NCBI GenBank assembly: GCA_017559525.1
Contig: JAFYRI010000014.1
Coordinates: forward strand, 17,085 to 81,084
Direction: 5' to 3'
DNA length: 64,000 bases
Source of the DNA: Alphaproteobacteria bacterium
GTDB taxonomy: Bacteria > Pseudomonadota > Alphaproteobacteria > CAAHEQ01 > UBA3637
In this document: piece after piece, positions 8,077-16,967 of the stretch
Numbering within the stretch: position 1 is the first letter of the stretch
Layout of the letters: each line of letters begins with the position of its first letter
Program-made: the position numbers and the translations under genes
Notes under the pieces: generated by a model
Databases searched by the model: none
Told to the model about the DNA's origin: nothing
The model's input: only the letters and a program-made list of their open reading frames with translations

Positions 8077-10377
8077 CTAACTTTTTTTCTTCTTTACACA
8101 CAACACATGATATTTACCATCAATTACATCAACACCGTGCGTATCGTGTGTAAATCCGGGGAAGCGGCTGTCAAAAGCCTCTAACGCTTTAAGATATTTT
8201 AAACCGGCACCATCGGCATCCCCCACATTTTCACCCGGCATCAACATTGGAATTCCTGGAGGGTACGGAACAACCCCCGTTGCTACCGTTCGCCCTGCTA
8301 TTTCATCCAATGTCAATGCTTCAACATTATTCAATACCAATTGTTCATAGGCTTCTACCGGTGTCATATCCGGATGAGGTAAAATAGAAAATGCATCCGC
8401 CATTGCTTTCGTTGTTTGCAATTCTTTCATCGTTTGATACATTTCATCACACAAATCTCTTAGCCCTAATCCATGATAACGATCTGGCCAATTTTTACGT
8501 ATATCGGGCAAAGTCATAAACAAAGACGCATTCGTATCATAATCGTGTTTAAATTCAAACAACGCATTTAATAATGTTCCCCATTTGCCACGGGTAATGC
8601 CGATAGAAAATAACAACAATACCGTAAAGTCTGTTGTTTTTTCCACCACAATCCCTTTTGCATCCAGATAAGCACTTAATACAGAGGCTGGAATGCCTGT
8701 TTCGGCCAAAGCACCATCTACTTGCACACCTGGTGTTGTAATGGACACCTTTATCGGATCCAACATACAATACCCATCCTCTATATCACCAAAACCATGC
8801 CATGTATCGTTTGGACGCAAAATCCAACATTCTGAAACGGTCGCCAGTTGTTCGGCATCGGCTTCAAAGAATGGCACCTTTTTACCGGTTTTCTTATCAA
8901 TAACGGCATCTGGTTGCCATACATTAAAAAACCAATCATGTTTAGCCGTAAATTCACGATTTAATCTTGCCACCGTTTGACGGAAAGAAATCGCCTCTTT
9001 AATAGCATCTTCCGTCAAAGATGGTCCAACTCTGTCCATCATGGCAACGGACACATCATTGGATGCAATAATCGGATAAAACGGAGATGTTGACGCATGC
9101 ATCATGAAAGCTTCATTAAAACGCATATGATCAATTGGTTTGCGACCATCACGAATGTGTATCATTGAGGCTTGAGAAAATGCCGCCAATAATTTATGGG
9201 TAGATTGAGTTGCAAATACTGTTGGACCATTTTTATCATAATCTTTTGCATCACCATACATTGCAAACCGATCTTTATACAGCGGATTAAATCTAGCATA
9301 TCCATACCATGCTTCATCAAAATGCAGTCTGTCAACAGATGGACCAACAAGTTCTGTAACACGACGAACATTATAGCACAACCCATCATATGTTGAATTT
9401 GTAATCGTGGCATGTACCGGATGTGGATTAATTTTTTTGGTTATCAACGGGTTTTCATCCAACGATTTTTGAATAGTTTGCCAAGTTAAACGTTCCGGTG
9501 GAATAGGACCAATAATACCATATCTGTTGCGTGTCGGAATTAAATAAGTCGGCACAGCTCCACTCATTGTCATTGCATGCTCAACAGATTTGTGGCAATT
9601 ACGATCACATAACGCCACCTGATTGCGTGTTAATGAAGCCATTAATACCACACGGTTAGATGTGGACGTTCCATTGGTCACATGATAACTGCGATCCGAA
9701 CCAAAAACGCGTGCCATATATTTTTCACTTTCACCAATTGGGCCGGAATGGTCTAACAAAGACCCCAGCTCTCCCACCGAAATAGATAAATCTGAACGAA
9801 AAATAGGCTCTTTAAAAAAGTCAAAAAAAGCCCGTCCTGCCGCCGATTTCAAAAAGGCTGTTCCGCCGGTATGCCCCGGCGTATGCCAAGAATATTCGTG
9901 AACTTTTGAAAAATCCATTAACGCTCGAAACATCGGCGGTAAAATATAACTACGATATATATTGGTTGCGGCAACAATCCGACCCGCAATAAAATCTGGC
10001 GTATCTTCTAAAATCCAAATAAAGTCACTGACCTTATTCAAAATATCCGTTTCTATTGCCGATGCTTTAGTTCTGTTTGTCATCAAAAACACAGGAATAT
10101 CCGGATTGTGATTTCTTAATTCTGCCAACAAATTCGTTATGTCGGTCCGATATCCAGGTTGCGTATCATCATAGTTTAACAAAATACATTGAATGGTTGG
10201 ATCTGATACAATTAATGCACGCGCATCTTCCGTATAATCTGAACGAATAACTTGTACATCTTGTTCTTCTAATTGTTCAACCAAATTTTCAACGGCACGA
10301 CAAACCGCATTTGTTTGTTCTTCACAATCATAAACCAATAAAATTTTAATACCAAAAGAATCATTTGCGTATGTCAT
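8077..10377 (-). CDS. adiA: Arginine decarboxylase, inducible acid-resistance type (AdiA)
   Basis: 766 residues from the ATG at 10377, chosen for its AGGGAGG site. Group III PLP decarboxylase: an N-terminal response-regulator-like wing (about 1-130, including the AdiA-like ILEDTPDFIAGR segment), a catalytic core with DEAWYGYARFNPLY and the PLP lysine in STHKLL, and a C-terminal domain with PYPPGIPML and a VIDGKYHVLCVK ending. These match AdiA better than the lysine or ornithine enzymes. It converts arginine to agmatine and CO2 in the cytoplasm, consuming a proton. It follows the antiporter gene by 10 bp. Biosynthetic decarboxylation is less likely given that partner. Confidence 0.93.
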   Translation of the reverse strand: MTYANDSFGIKILLVYDCEEQTNAVCRAVENLVEQLEEQDVQVIRSDYTEDARALIVSDPTIQCILLNYDDTQPGYRTDITNLLAELRNHNPDIPVFLMTNRTKASAIETDILNKVSDFIWILEDTPDFIAGRIVAATNIYRSYILPPMFRALMDFSKVHEYSWHTPGHTGGTAFLKSAAGRAFFDFFKEPIFRSDLSISVGELGSLLDHSGPIGESEKYMARVFGSDRSYHVTNGTSTSNRVVLMASLTRNQVALCDRNCHKSVEHAMTMSGAVPTYLIPTRNRYGIIGPIPPERLTWQTIQKSLDENPLITKKINPHPVHATITNSTYDGLCYNVRRVTELVGPSVDRLHFDEAWYGYARFNPLYKDRFAMYGDAKDYDKNGPTVFATQSTHKLLAAFSQASMIHIRDGRKPIDHMRFNEAFMMHASTSPFYPIIASNDVSVAMMDRVGPSLTEDAIKEAISFRQTVARLNREFTAKHDWFFNVWQPDAVIDKKTGKKVPFFEADAEQLATVSECWILRPNDTWHGFGDIEDGYCMLDPIKVSITTPGVQVDGALAETGIPASVLSAYLDAKGIVVEKTTDFTVLLLFSIGITRGKWGTLLNALFEFKHDYDTNASLFMTLPDIRKNWPDRYHGLGLRDLCDEMYQTMKELQTTKAMADAFSILPHPDMTPVEAYEQLVLNNVEALTLDEIAGRTVATGVVPYPPGIPMLMPGENVGDADGAGLKYLKALEAFDSRFPGFTHDTHGVDVIDGKYHVLCVKKKKS

Positions 10378-10387
10378 ATTTTCCTCC

Positions 10388-11872
10388 CTACTCTGCAATT
10401 AACTCTGATGCGGGGGAAGAAATGCCTTGAATGTGTTCACGAGGATGAATCGTTTGATGATAACGACCAACAGATACCCAGAACATACCAACCAAAGCAG
10501 CAATTGTCATGACCAATGTCAATGTCCGGACCCAATTCGGCACAAATCCTCCAACTTTGGCATGATTTTCGGCAATATCCAATTTGCGATTAACAGCTAT
10601 TTCATAGAAAATAATCGTTGCTACCGCAAACATTAATGCCCATCTGGTTTGATTACCATCTGATCCAATCATGGCAATCATACTGTAAATAGCAGCCGTC
10701 AACCCAATAAAGGTATAAAAAATACGCTGACGAGGTGGCATTTTACCGCGCCCCAAAATTTTAAGCGCCACCGACGAATACAAATACGGCAACAAGGTCA
10801 TAATCACAGCAATTGACGCAATTTTACCAAATTGTTCCGAAGCAGTCGGAGACATCGTTGCCAACACTTGAACTGTCATAATCCCCGCTACAATAGCCAA
10901 TCCAGCTGCTGGTACACCTTTATCATTCGTTCTGGCAAATACATTCCCGAATAATCCATCATTAGCCGCTGCCTGAGCCGTTTGACCCGTGAGCAACGTC
11001 CAACCAGCCAACGACCCCAAACATCCGATAGCGGCACATAAAGCCACGATTTTACCCGCTGTATCCCCCAGTGCAACAGCAACAGCTTGAGAGAATGGCG
11101 CATTGGATACGATTAATTCTTTGTTTGGAATAATACCCATCACGGCCGAAGAACTTAACACATAACAAATGGCGGCAATAATCACACCGGCTACAGTTGC
11201 GATTGGTACATTACGTGTTGGATTTTTCACAACGGCTTGCGAAACAGATGCAGTTTCTACACCAATAAATGCCCACAACGTAAAGTTTAACGTCATACCA
11301 ATAGCGCTGATATCATTTTCACCGGACACATTCCAACCAGCCATATACGTATCAGCATTAAACCAAAACCATCCAAAAATCGCCATACCAATAATTGGGA
11401 ACAACGCAAATATTGTTGTAATTCCTTGAACACGCCCAACGGTTTTAGGCCCTAAAATATTGGCGTAAGTAAACAACCAAATAATACCGATTTGTGCCAA
11501 AGCCGACACCAACGGATCTTTTAATGATGGAAAGAACATCGTTAAATATCCGATACCGGCAACAGCTAAACCAACGTTTCCAACAACGTTTGCCAACCAA
11601 TAAACCAAATTTGTTTGATACCCCATATAATCACCAAAAGCATTTTTGGCATACCCATATGGACCACCAGCCACTGATTGAATTTGTGCCAACTTAGAAA
11701 ATACCAACGCCAAAGCAATCGCTCCAACTAATGTTACAATCCATCCCCAAATGGCAATAGACCCAATAGCCGCCAAATTCGCCGGCAACATAAACACACC
11801 AGATCCCATCATATTACCGGCAACCATCAAAGTTGCCGGAATTAAACCTATTTTATTTTTGTCATCTAACAT
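10388..11872 (-). CDS. adiC: Arginine:agmatine antiporter AdiC
   Basis: 494 residues, about twelve membrane helices, APC superfamily. The opening IGLIPATLMVAGNMMGSGVF contains the GSG substrate-carboxylate motif. FGWFWFNADTYMAGWNVSG and TLWAFIGVETAS (gating Trp) and GWTLLTGQTAQAAANDG (second Trp) match AdiC more closely than CadB or PotE. It exchanges external arginine for internal agmatine, completing the proton-consuming cycle with AdiA. Its ATG has an AGGGGG site. A small inverted repeat, ATTTAT-GGGGGA-ATAAAT (11951-11968), lies in the upstream gap and may be regulatory, though this is weak. Confidence 0.92.
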   Translation of the reverse strand: MLDDKNKIGLIPATLMVAGNMMGSGVFMLPANLAAIGSIAIWGWIVTLVGAIALALVFSKLAQIQSVAGGPYGYAKNAFGDYMGYQTNLVYWLANVVGNVGLAVAGIGYLTMFFPSLKDPLVSALAQIGIIWLFTYANILGPKTVGRVQGITTIFALFPIIGMAIFGWFWFNADTYMAGWNVSGENDISAIGMTLNFTLWAFIGVETASVSQAVVKNPTRNVPIATVAGVIIAAICYVLSSSAVMGIIPNKELIVSNAPFSQAVAVALGDTAGKIVALCAAIGCLGSLAGWTLLTGQTAQAAANDGLFGNVFARTNDKGVPAAGLAIVAGIMTVQVLATMSPTASEQFGKIASIAVIMTLLPYLYSSVALKILGRGKMPPRQRIFYTFIGLTAAIYSMIAMIGSDGNQTRWALMFAVATIIFYEIAVNRKLDIAENHAKVGGFVPNWVRTLTLVMTIAALVGMFWVSVGRYHQTIHPREHIQGISSPASELIAE

Positions 11873-11976
11873 AAAATCCCCCTATTTATGATATATATCC
11901 TAAAAGTAAGGAGACAAAAAATAACTTTCAAATCATCATAAGTCTGTATAATTTATGGGGGAATAAATTAATACCT

Positions 11977-12507
11977 TTAAATTTGGCGTAAATAACGCAC
12001 CAATTCAAATATACCATAAATGATAAAATATAACCCTATAAATGTTGTAACAGCAACCATTGAAATAATCGGATGAAACACAACAAATATTGCGAAAATA
12101 ATACTAATTACCCCAGAAAATAAAAACCACATCCAGTAAGATATCATATTGTCTTTCATGCGCCATGCTTCTACAAGTTGTGATATACCACCAAACAACA
12201 TCCACAAAGCAATGATTAATGGCAATGTAACGGTTGTTAATCCAATATTAATTAACAACAACATACCAACAACAATATCTAAAAGTGAAATTGTTAAATA
12301 TAAATAATTTTTAAACTCTTGGAATAGCATTAAATAACCAAAACCAATCAAGACAAATGCTAACCCAATATAAATAGCCAATCCTAATAAGGCTTCAACT
12401 GGATTAAACAACACATAAATTCCCAAAGCAATGGTCAACAAACTGACAATCAACAACCATGCTCGCTTTGATGGTTTTTCATCAAATAATTCTGAAGCTT
12501 CTTTCAT
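11977..12507 (-). CDS. hdeD: HdeD-family acid-resistance membrane protein
   Basis: 176 residues with six predicted membrane helices in two DUF308/HdeD repeats; ALGIYVLFNPVEALLGLAIY and VISIIFAIFVVFHPIISMVA mark the characteristic FNP/FHP turns. HdeD contributes to acid resistance at high cell density in enterobacteria by an unclear mechanism. Its position directly upstream of adiC and adiA makes an acid-stress role more credible here. A gap of about 100 bp separates it from adiC, so it may be an independent unit of the same regulon. Confidence 0.82.
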   Translation of the reverse strand: MKEASELFDEKPSKRAWLLIVSLLTIALGIYVLFNPVEALLGLAIYIGLAFVLIGFGYLMLFQEFKNYLYLTISLLDIVVGMLLLINIGLTTVTLPLIIALWMLFGGISQLVEAWRMKDNMISYWMWFLFSGVISIIFAIFVVFHPIISMVAVTTFIGLYFIIYGIFELVRYLRQI

Positions 12508-12602
12508 TTTATCCCCCTTTGTTTAAGATTCTTCGTCTTTAACGATAGGAATAGAATACGTAATTTTCAAGGGGAGAATTTACCCCCCTCTGTTTATGCA
12601 TC

Positions 12603-12633
12603 AAAAAAAGCGGGATGAAAAATCATCCCGCTT
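12603..12633 (-). terminator. Intrinsic terminator of thrS
   Basis: On the minus strand an 11-bp stem (AAGCGGGATGA with TCATCCCGCTT) is closed by a TTTT loop and followed by seven T. It sits about 20 bp after the thrS stop. Confidence 0.93.
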
Positions 12634-12650
12634 CCTCATTTTATACAACC

Positions 12651-14576
12651 TTAATCATCATATTCAACAGATGGATATCTGGCATCAAGTTTAAATTGTT
12701 TGACGGCATCTTCCAACTTCATAACGATTTGTTTTTCTTCCCCTAAACGACGAAGAGTCAAAGTTTCTTCGGCGGCTTCATTTTTACCAACAACGGCAAT
12801 CACAGGGATTTTTTTCAAGCTGTGTTCACGAATTTTATAGCTAATTTTTTCATTGCGCAAATCGGCTTCTACACGAATACCAGCACGTTGCAAACGTTTG
12901 AGCACCTTTTTCGCATATTCATCTTGATCGTTTGTCACAGGAGCAACCATCACTTGAACCGGAGCCAACCAGAATGGGAAACGACCAGCTGTATTTTCAA
13001 TAAACACACCCGTAAAGCGTTCTAATGAACCGAACAATGCGCGGTGCAACATAATCGGACGATGTTTTTGACCATCTTCACCGATATAGTTCACATCAAA
13101 ACGTTCTGGCAAGTTCAAATCGGCTTGCAATGTACCAAGTTGCCATTCACGACCAATCGCATCACGGAATTTAAAGTCTAACTTCGGACCATAGAAAGCA
13201 CCGTCGCCTTCGTTAATTTCATAAGTATATCCCAAATCCGTAATAGCTTCAGCCAAACCTTTTTCAAGGAAGTCCCAAATTTCATCAGAACCAATGCGTT
13301 CGGCTGGACGTGTAGACAACTTAATTGTCATATCTGTCATACCAAAATCTTCATAAATACTGACCATTAACTTAACGACTTTTTGCAATTCATCATGCAA
13401 TTGTTCTGGTGTACAGAAAATGTGAGCATCGTCTTGAGTAAAGGCGCGCACACGCAATAAACCATGAATAGCACCAGAGGCTTCATAACGATGAACACGA
13501 CCAAATTCACCAATGTATTGTGGCAAATCACGATAGCTTGTCAATCCATGTTTAAAGACCAATACACCACCTGGGCAGTTCATTGGTTTTAAGGCAAAAG
13601 CCTTTTCTTCCACCGTTGTCGTAAACATGTTTTCTTGATACCAATCCCAGTGACCGGATGTTTCCCACAACACACGGTTCATAAGTTGCGGTGTATTAAT
13701 TTCAACATAACCAACGGCCTTTTGACGTTTACGCATGTAATCAATCAATGTTTGGAACAACGTCCAACCACGTGGATGCCAAAAAACATCACCTGGTGCA
13801 TATTCTTCAAAATGATACAAATCCATTTCTTTACCGAGTTTACGATGATCACGGCGTTCGGCCTCTTCCAACATCGTAAAGTAAGCTTTTAATTCTTTTT
13901 CATTAAAGAAAGCAGTACCATAAACACGTTGTAAAGATTCTTTTGTTGCGTCCCCACGCCAATAAGCAGCAGATACTTTTGTTAATTTAAATGCTTTACC
14001 AAGCATACCCGTTCTTGGCAAGTGTGGACCACGACACAATTCAACGTAATCACCTTGTGTGTAAACAGACACTTCTTTCACATCTCCAGGCATATCACGA
14101 ATAATTTCAACTTTATATGGTTCACCACGTTCAGCAAAGAATTTTTCAGCTTCGTCTCTTGCCATCATTTTGCGTTCGATTGGATAATCAGCTGCAACGA
14201 TCTCTGCCATTTTGGCTTCAATTTTCGGCAATTCTTCTTCTTTAATGATAATGCCGGCAAAGTCATAATAAAAACCATTTTCAATAACCGGACCGATTGT
14301 TGCTTTAGCGCTTGGATACAACGCTTCAACGGCTTCAGCCAACACGTGAGCTGCCGTATGACGCAAAATTTCTAAACCTTCCGGATTTTTACTTGTGATA
14401 ATTGAAAAAGTACCGCCTGTTGTAATCGGAGTTGTCACATCCATCAAAGTATCATTTACTTTAACAGCAACCGCACATTTCGCCAATCCTTCAGAAATTT
14501 TTGAGGCAACTTCTACCCCTTTAATGCCACTTTCTACTGACATTTTTGCGCCATCTGGCAATACTAATTCTATCAT
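12651..14576 (-). CDS. thrS: Threonine--tRNA ligase
   Basis: 641 residues from the ATG at 14576 (MIELVLPDGAKM), matching the usual length near 640; a TTG-started extension of 37 codons is dismissed because AAGGAA precedes the inner ATG. Domains in order: TGS (1-60), the editing/second additional domain (about 65-220, with HTAAHVLAEAV and the YYDFAG and CRGPHLPRTG segments), class II catalytic core with motif 2 RVHRYEASGAIHGLLRVR and zinc ligands around MNCPGG, and a C-terminal anticodon-binding domain starting near LAPVQVMVAP. It charges tRNA-Thr and edits mis-acylated serine. The leader upstream looks regulatory. Confidence 0.96.
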   Translation of the reverse strand: MIELVLPDGAKMSVESGIKGVEVASKISEGLAKCAVAVKVNDTLMDVTTPITTGGTFSIITSKNPEGLEILRHTAAHVLAEAVEALYPSAKATIGPVIENGFYYDFAGIIIKEEELPKIEAKMAEIVAADYPIERKMMARDEAEKFFAERGEPYKVEIIRDMPGDVKEVSVYTQGDYVELCRGPHLPRTGMLGKAFKLTKVSAAYWRGDATKESLQRVYGTAFFNEKELKAYFTMLEEAERRDHRKLGKEMDLYHFEEYAPGDVFWHPRGWTLFQTLIDYMRKRQKAVGYVEINTPQLMNRVLWETSGHWDWYQENMFTTTVEEKAFALKPMNCPGGVLVFKHGLTSYRDLPQYIGEFGRVHRYEASGAIHGLLRVRAFTQDDAHIFCTPEQLHDELQKVVKLMVSIYEDFGMTDMTIKLSTRPAERIGSDEIWDFLEKGLAEAITDLGYTYEINEGDGAFYGPKLDFKFRDAIGREWQLGTLQADLNLPERFDVNYIGEDGQKHRPIMLHRALFGSLERFTGVFIENTAGRFPFWLAPVQVMVAPVTNDQDEYAKKVLKRLQRAGIRVEADLRNEKISYKIREHSLKKIPVIAVVGKNEAAEETLTLRRLGEEKQIVMKLEDAVKQFKLDARYPSVEYDD

Positions 14577-14750
14577 TATTTTATTCCTTTTGTTAAATTG
14601 TTTGCCCAAAAATCCCGTTTCAGGCAAATCAGCTTTTTTCCCATCAAAACCCGCACATACGACATGCTGGATTTTTTCAAAGTCCAAAACCGTTGGGCGA
14701 ACACGCCACTAAAAAGGAATTCTTGAACCTCCCCATACCACGGGGTAGGA
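14577..14750 (-). promoter_or_regulatory. thrS mRNA leader with tRNA-Thr anticodon-arm-like hairpin
   Basis: The untranslated leader is about 170 nt. At its 5' end, 14728-14749 folds into a hairpin: CCT and CCCC pair with GGGG and AGG around one bulged A, closing a seven-base loop GTGGTAT. In tRNA numbering the loop has U33, GGU at 34-36 and A37, the anticodon of tRNA-Thr reading ACC/ACU. Closer to the gene, GCCCAA near the start of the leader can pair with TTGGGC about 20 nt before the ribosome site. E. coli ThrRS represses its own mRNA by binding a tRNA-like leader; this arrangement would allow the same, but the layout differs and the link is inference. Confidence 0.5.
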
Positions 14751-14754
14751 TTTT

Positions 14755-14782
14755 ATTATACATAAAAATTTTTAAAAGTCAA
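14755..14782 (-). promoter_or_regulatory. Sigma-70-type promoter for thrS
   Basis: TTGACT (14777-14782) and TATAAT (14755-14760) on the minus strand are separated by 16 bp. Transcription would begin within or just before the leader hairpin. Confidence 0.7.
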
Positions 14783-14791
14783 AGTCTTTTT

Positions 14792-15529
14792 TTATTCGCG
14801 AGTACGTGGTCTATTTGGAACAATCAATTCTCGTGACTTTGTAACAATCATCTCAGATTTTTCTGGGCCTCCCGCAATTGTCTGTGTATGCGCAATTTTA
14901 TCCTGCAAACTTTTTGGCGGATAAATACACTCAGCTCGTTTATAACCAGCAGCCGAATATGTTTCTTGCGTTAATCCAGAAACACTCAATTGATGTGCCT
15001 GCATTTTTACCAAAACATCATGCCCATGTTGACACATAATATCGTGTTTTTTTACCTCGGCCGGATTTTTAAAAATATCTAAAAATGGCATATCTTTTTC
15101 ACTGACAACAGCTGGTAAAATCGGCACATTAATAAAAATTTTATGACCATCTGCCGCAACACGATCTGGCTTTATTAATAAATTTCCATAATACCATCCA
15201 TTCAAAAAACGATATAAGGTATCAACATATTCTTTGGGCATTAAACTTAAATTACAACTTGTTTTTCCATACAAATTACCACCCATTCCAATTGGATGTA
15301 AATTATACAAATAATACCCCTTTACAAACCCCTCTTGTGCTTGTTCTTTAAATTCGGGAAAAGCATCAAATACACCTTGAGAAGCACATTGTTTCAAAAC
15401 AGTTTCTTCAAATCCGTCAAACTTTCTAGTATGGCGCCCCATCACTTCAACCCAACGAGAAGGTACTCCCTTATAGTCATACCAACAATAAACATTATTT
15501 TTTTCATCGTGTGCAATTTGTGAAAACAT
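14792..15529 (-). CDS. HNH-like paralog, third gene of the triplet, catalytic motif degenerate
   Basis: 245 residues from the ATG at 15529, chosen for the AAGGGGG site; a 40-residue extension upstream overlaps the preceding gene and has none. The opening (NVYCWYDYKGVPSRWVEVMG) matches that of the first gene (TYFEYDYGNIPSRYVEVRS). Where the relatives have a His-His-Ile HNH core, this one reads YNLHPIGMGGN, keeping one His and the Gly-Gly, and the distal His pair is replaced by LSLMPKEYVDTLY. It retains the family's later INVPILPAVV...D motif. It is probably catalytically dead, perhaps an immunity or regulatory partner. That role is inference. Confidence 0.6.
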   Translation of the reverse strand: MFSQIAHDEKNNVYCWYDYKGVPSRWVEVMGRHTRKFDGFEETVLKQCASQGVFDAFPEFKEQAQEGFVKGYYLYNLHPIGMGGNLYGKTSCNLSLMPKEYVDTLYRFLNGWYYGNLLIKPDRVAADGHKIFINVPILPAVVSEKDMPFLDIFKNPAEVKKHDIMCQHGHDVLVKMQAHQLSVSGLTQETYSAAGYKRAECIYPPKSLQDKIAHTQTIAGGPEKSEMIVTKSRELIVPNRPRTRE

Positions 15530-15548
15530 TCTATCCCCCTTACTACTC

Positions 15549-16160
15549 CTATCTCGATGAACGACCTTGATTAGGCGAGATGTGATAACTTGTGTGTTTT
15601 GAAATTTGATGCCCCAACTGTTGTCCATTTCGATAAGCAGACTTTGCACGTTTACACTTTTCCTTAGCTAACAATCTACTTAATTCCTCTAAACTCAACA
15701 ACAACACTTTATCTTCTGGAATCATAACCGGAGGTAATTTGGGCAAATCAACAAAGGCTCGACGTTGTTTAATCCCTGCCGCTAACGTCTTATAAATTCC
15801 CTTCCAAATTCGATCATGAATTTCAGCATGAACATCTTTATGAACTAACATTAAATTGGAAAAATCATTACTGCCGCCACAACAAAGCGGAACAATATGA
15901 TGAACTTGATAATTTCTGGGTCTTGCACCACGATTTAAAGCAGCACGAACAACCGATTTTGGGAACACTTTGTTTAAATGGCCTTGAGCAGCTAAATGCT
16001 TTAAAAACTCACGTTGAATTTTATTGTTTTTCTCATAAGCCATACGCATTGCACAAACCGCTTCATCATCACGATATAAAACAGGCTTAACCTCTTTTTC
16101 CATACGAGAATCGTATGTAAAAACCAAATTGCCGTCTTCGTTTAAATATGTATCTATCAT
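15549..16160 (-). CDS. HNH endonuclease-like protein, second gene of the triplet
   Basis: 203 residues. A compact HNH fold lies at about 85-125: VHHIVPLCCGGSNDFSNLML, then HKDVHAEIH, giving the two His of the beta hairpin, an Asn and a distal His-x3-His pair. HNH domains cut or nick nucleic acid using one metal ion. The C-terminal part holds VDLPKLPPVMIPED, a Pro-rich motif shared by all three neighbours. It starts 11 bp after the first gene, with the third 19 bp downstream. No signal peptide or membrane segment is visible. The target is unknown; a defence, phage-derived or toxin role is possible. Confidence 0.65.
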   Translation of the reverse strand: MIDTYLNEDGNLVFTYDSRMEKEVKPVLYRDDEAVCAMRMAYEKNNKIQREFLKHLAAQGHLNKVFPKSVVRAALNRGARPRNYQVHHIVPLCCGGSNDFSNLMLVHKDVHAEIHDRIWKGIYKTLAAGIKQRRAFVDLPKLPPVMIPEDKVLLLSLEELSRLLAKEKCKRAKSAYRNGQQLGHQISKHTSYHISPNQGRSSR

Positions 16161-16171
16161 CCATATATTCC

Positions 16172-16951
16172 CTAACTTCTAAAATTCTGACTGCGATTTC
16201 TAACACTAGCGGCCCACTCATTAAAAGACCAATGTTCTTGTTGAAAACGTGGTGATTTTTGATGCGTTCTATGCAATTGATGTACTTTAGTTGGCTCTAC
16301 ACGAGCTGGTGGCCATGATGGTATAACTGTACGATTAGGCGACTGAGCAATAACACCATTTACAAATAAAGGTCTGCATATACTATTCGGATACCGACGT
16401 AAATATCCTGTAATTATTTTTTCAGCACGCCAAATATCACGTTCAAAACAAGCTGGTTTCATCGCAAATTGTAAATCTATCTCACCAACCACAGGCGGCA
16501 AAACAGGAATTTGCATAAAAACCTTCTTATTTTGTGGAATTGGAGCTGTTAAATGAGTCCGTGGCAAACATTTAATAATAATAAAATCACGCAAAAAATC
16601 GTGCAATCGTTCATGCAAAGCATATGGAATTAAAACCATATTCTTTAATTCCATCGTATTACCTCCCAACGCACGGGGATGAATATGATGCAAAGAATAT
16701 CCTTCTGGCAAAACACCACGACGACGAATACTTAAAACATCTTTTTTAGAAAAATAATGCTCAAGCTCAACACATTCTGCCCAATTTTTAACTGTTTGAC
16801 GGTATATTTTATCATTACCCAAAGTCAAATCCCACCGCACATCATTAATGGCTCGAGGAATAGATCGCACCTCAACATACCGAGATGGTATATTACCGTA
16901 ATCATATTCAAAATATGTATTCCCCTTAAAATTGGTAATTCTAGTGAACAT
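16172..16951 (-). CDS. HNH endonuclease-like protein, first gene of the triplet
   Basis: 259 residues. The N-terminal 45 residues form a module, YFEYDYGNIPSRYVEV, that recurs in the third gene. The HNH core at about 95-145 is LHHIHPRALGGNTMELKN, followed by MVLIPYALHERLHDFL, so the HH, N and H-x3-H positions all look intact. Then comes IPVLPPVVGEIDLQF, the family's Pro motif, and a basic Arg/His-rich C-terminus (about 215-259) suited to nucleic-acid binding. The ATG has a GAGGGA site. It is transcribed from a promoter embedded in a perfect inverted repeat. I do not recognise a named family. Confidence 0.65.
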   Translation of the reverse strand: MFTRITNFKGNTYFEYDYGNIPSRYVEVRSIPRAINDVRWDLTLGNDKIYRQTVKNWAECVELEHYFSKKDVLSIRRRGVLPEGYSLHHIHPRALGGNTMELKNMVLIPYALHERLHDFLRDFIIIKCLPRTHLTAPIPQNKKVFMQIPVLPPVVGEIDLQFAMKPACFERDIWRAEKIITGYLRRYPNSICRPLFVNGVIAQSPNRTVIPSWPPARVEPTKVHQLHRTHQKSPRFQQEHWSFNEWAASVRNRSQNFRS

Positions 16952-16967
16952 TTATCCCTCGTAATAT

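Noticed and set aside
14577..14687. In-frame 37-codon N-terminal extension of ThrRS starting at TTG
   Set aside because: It lies in the structured leader with no ribosome site, and the inner start gives the normal length.
14700..14760. T-box-type specifier or full tRNA at the thrS hairpin
   Set aside because: The hairpin has an anticodon-like loop but no complete cloverleaf, and T-box antiterminators are not known in this phylum.
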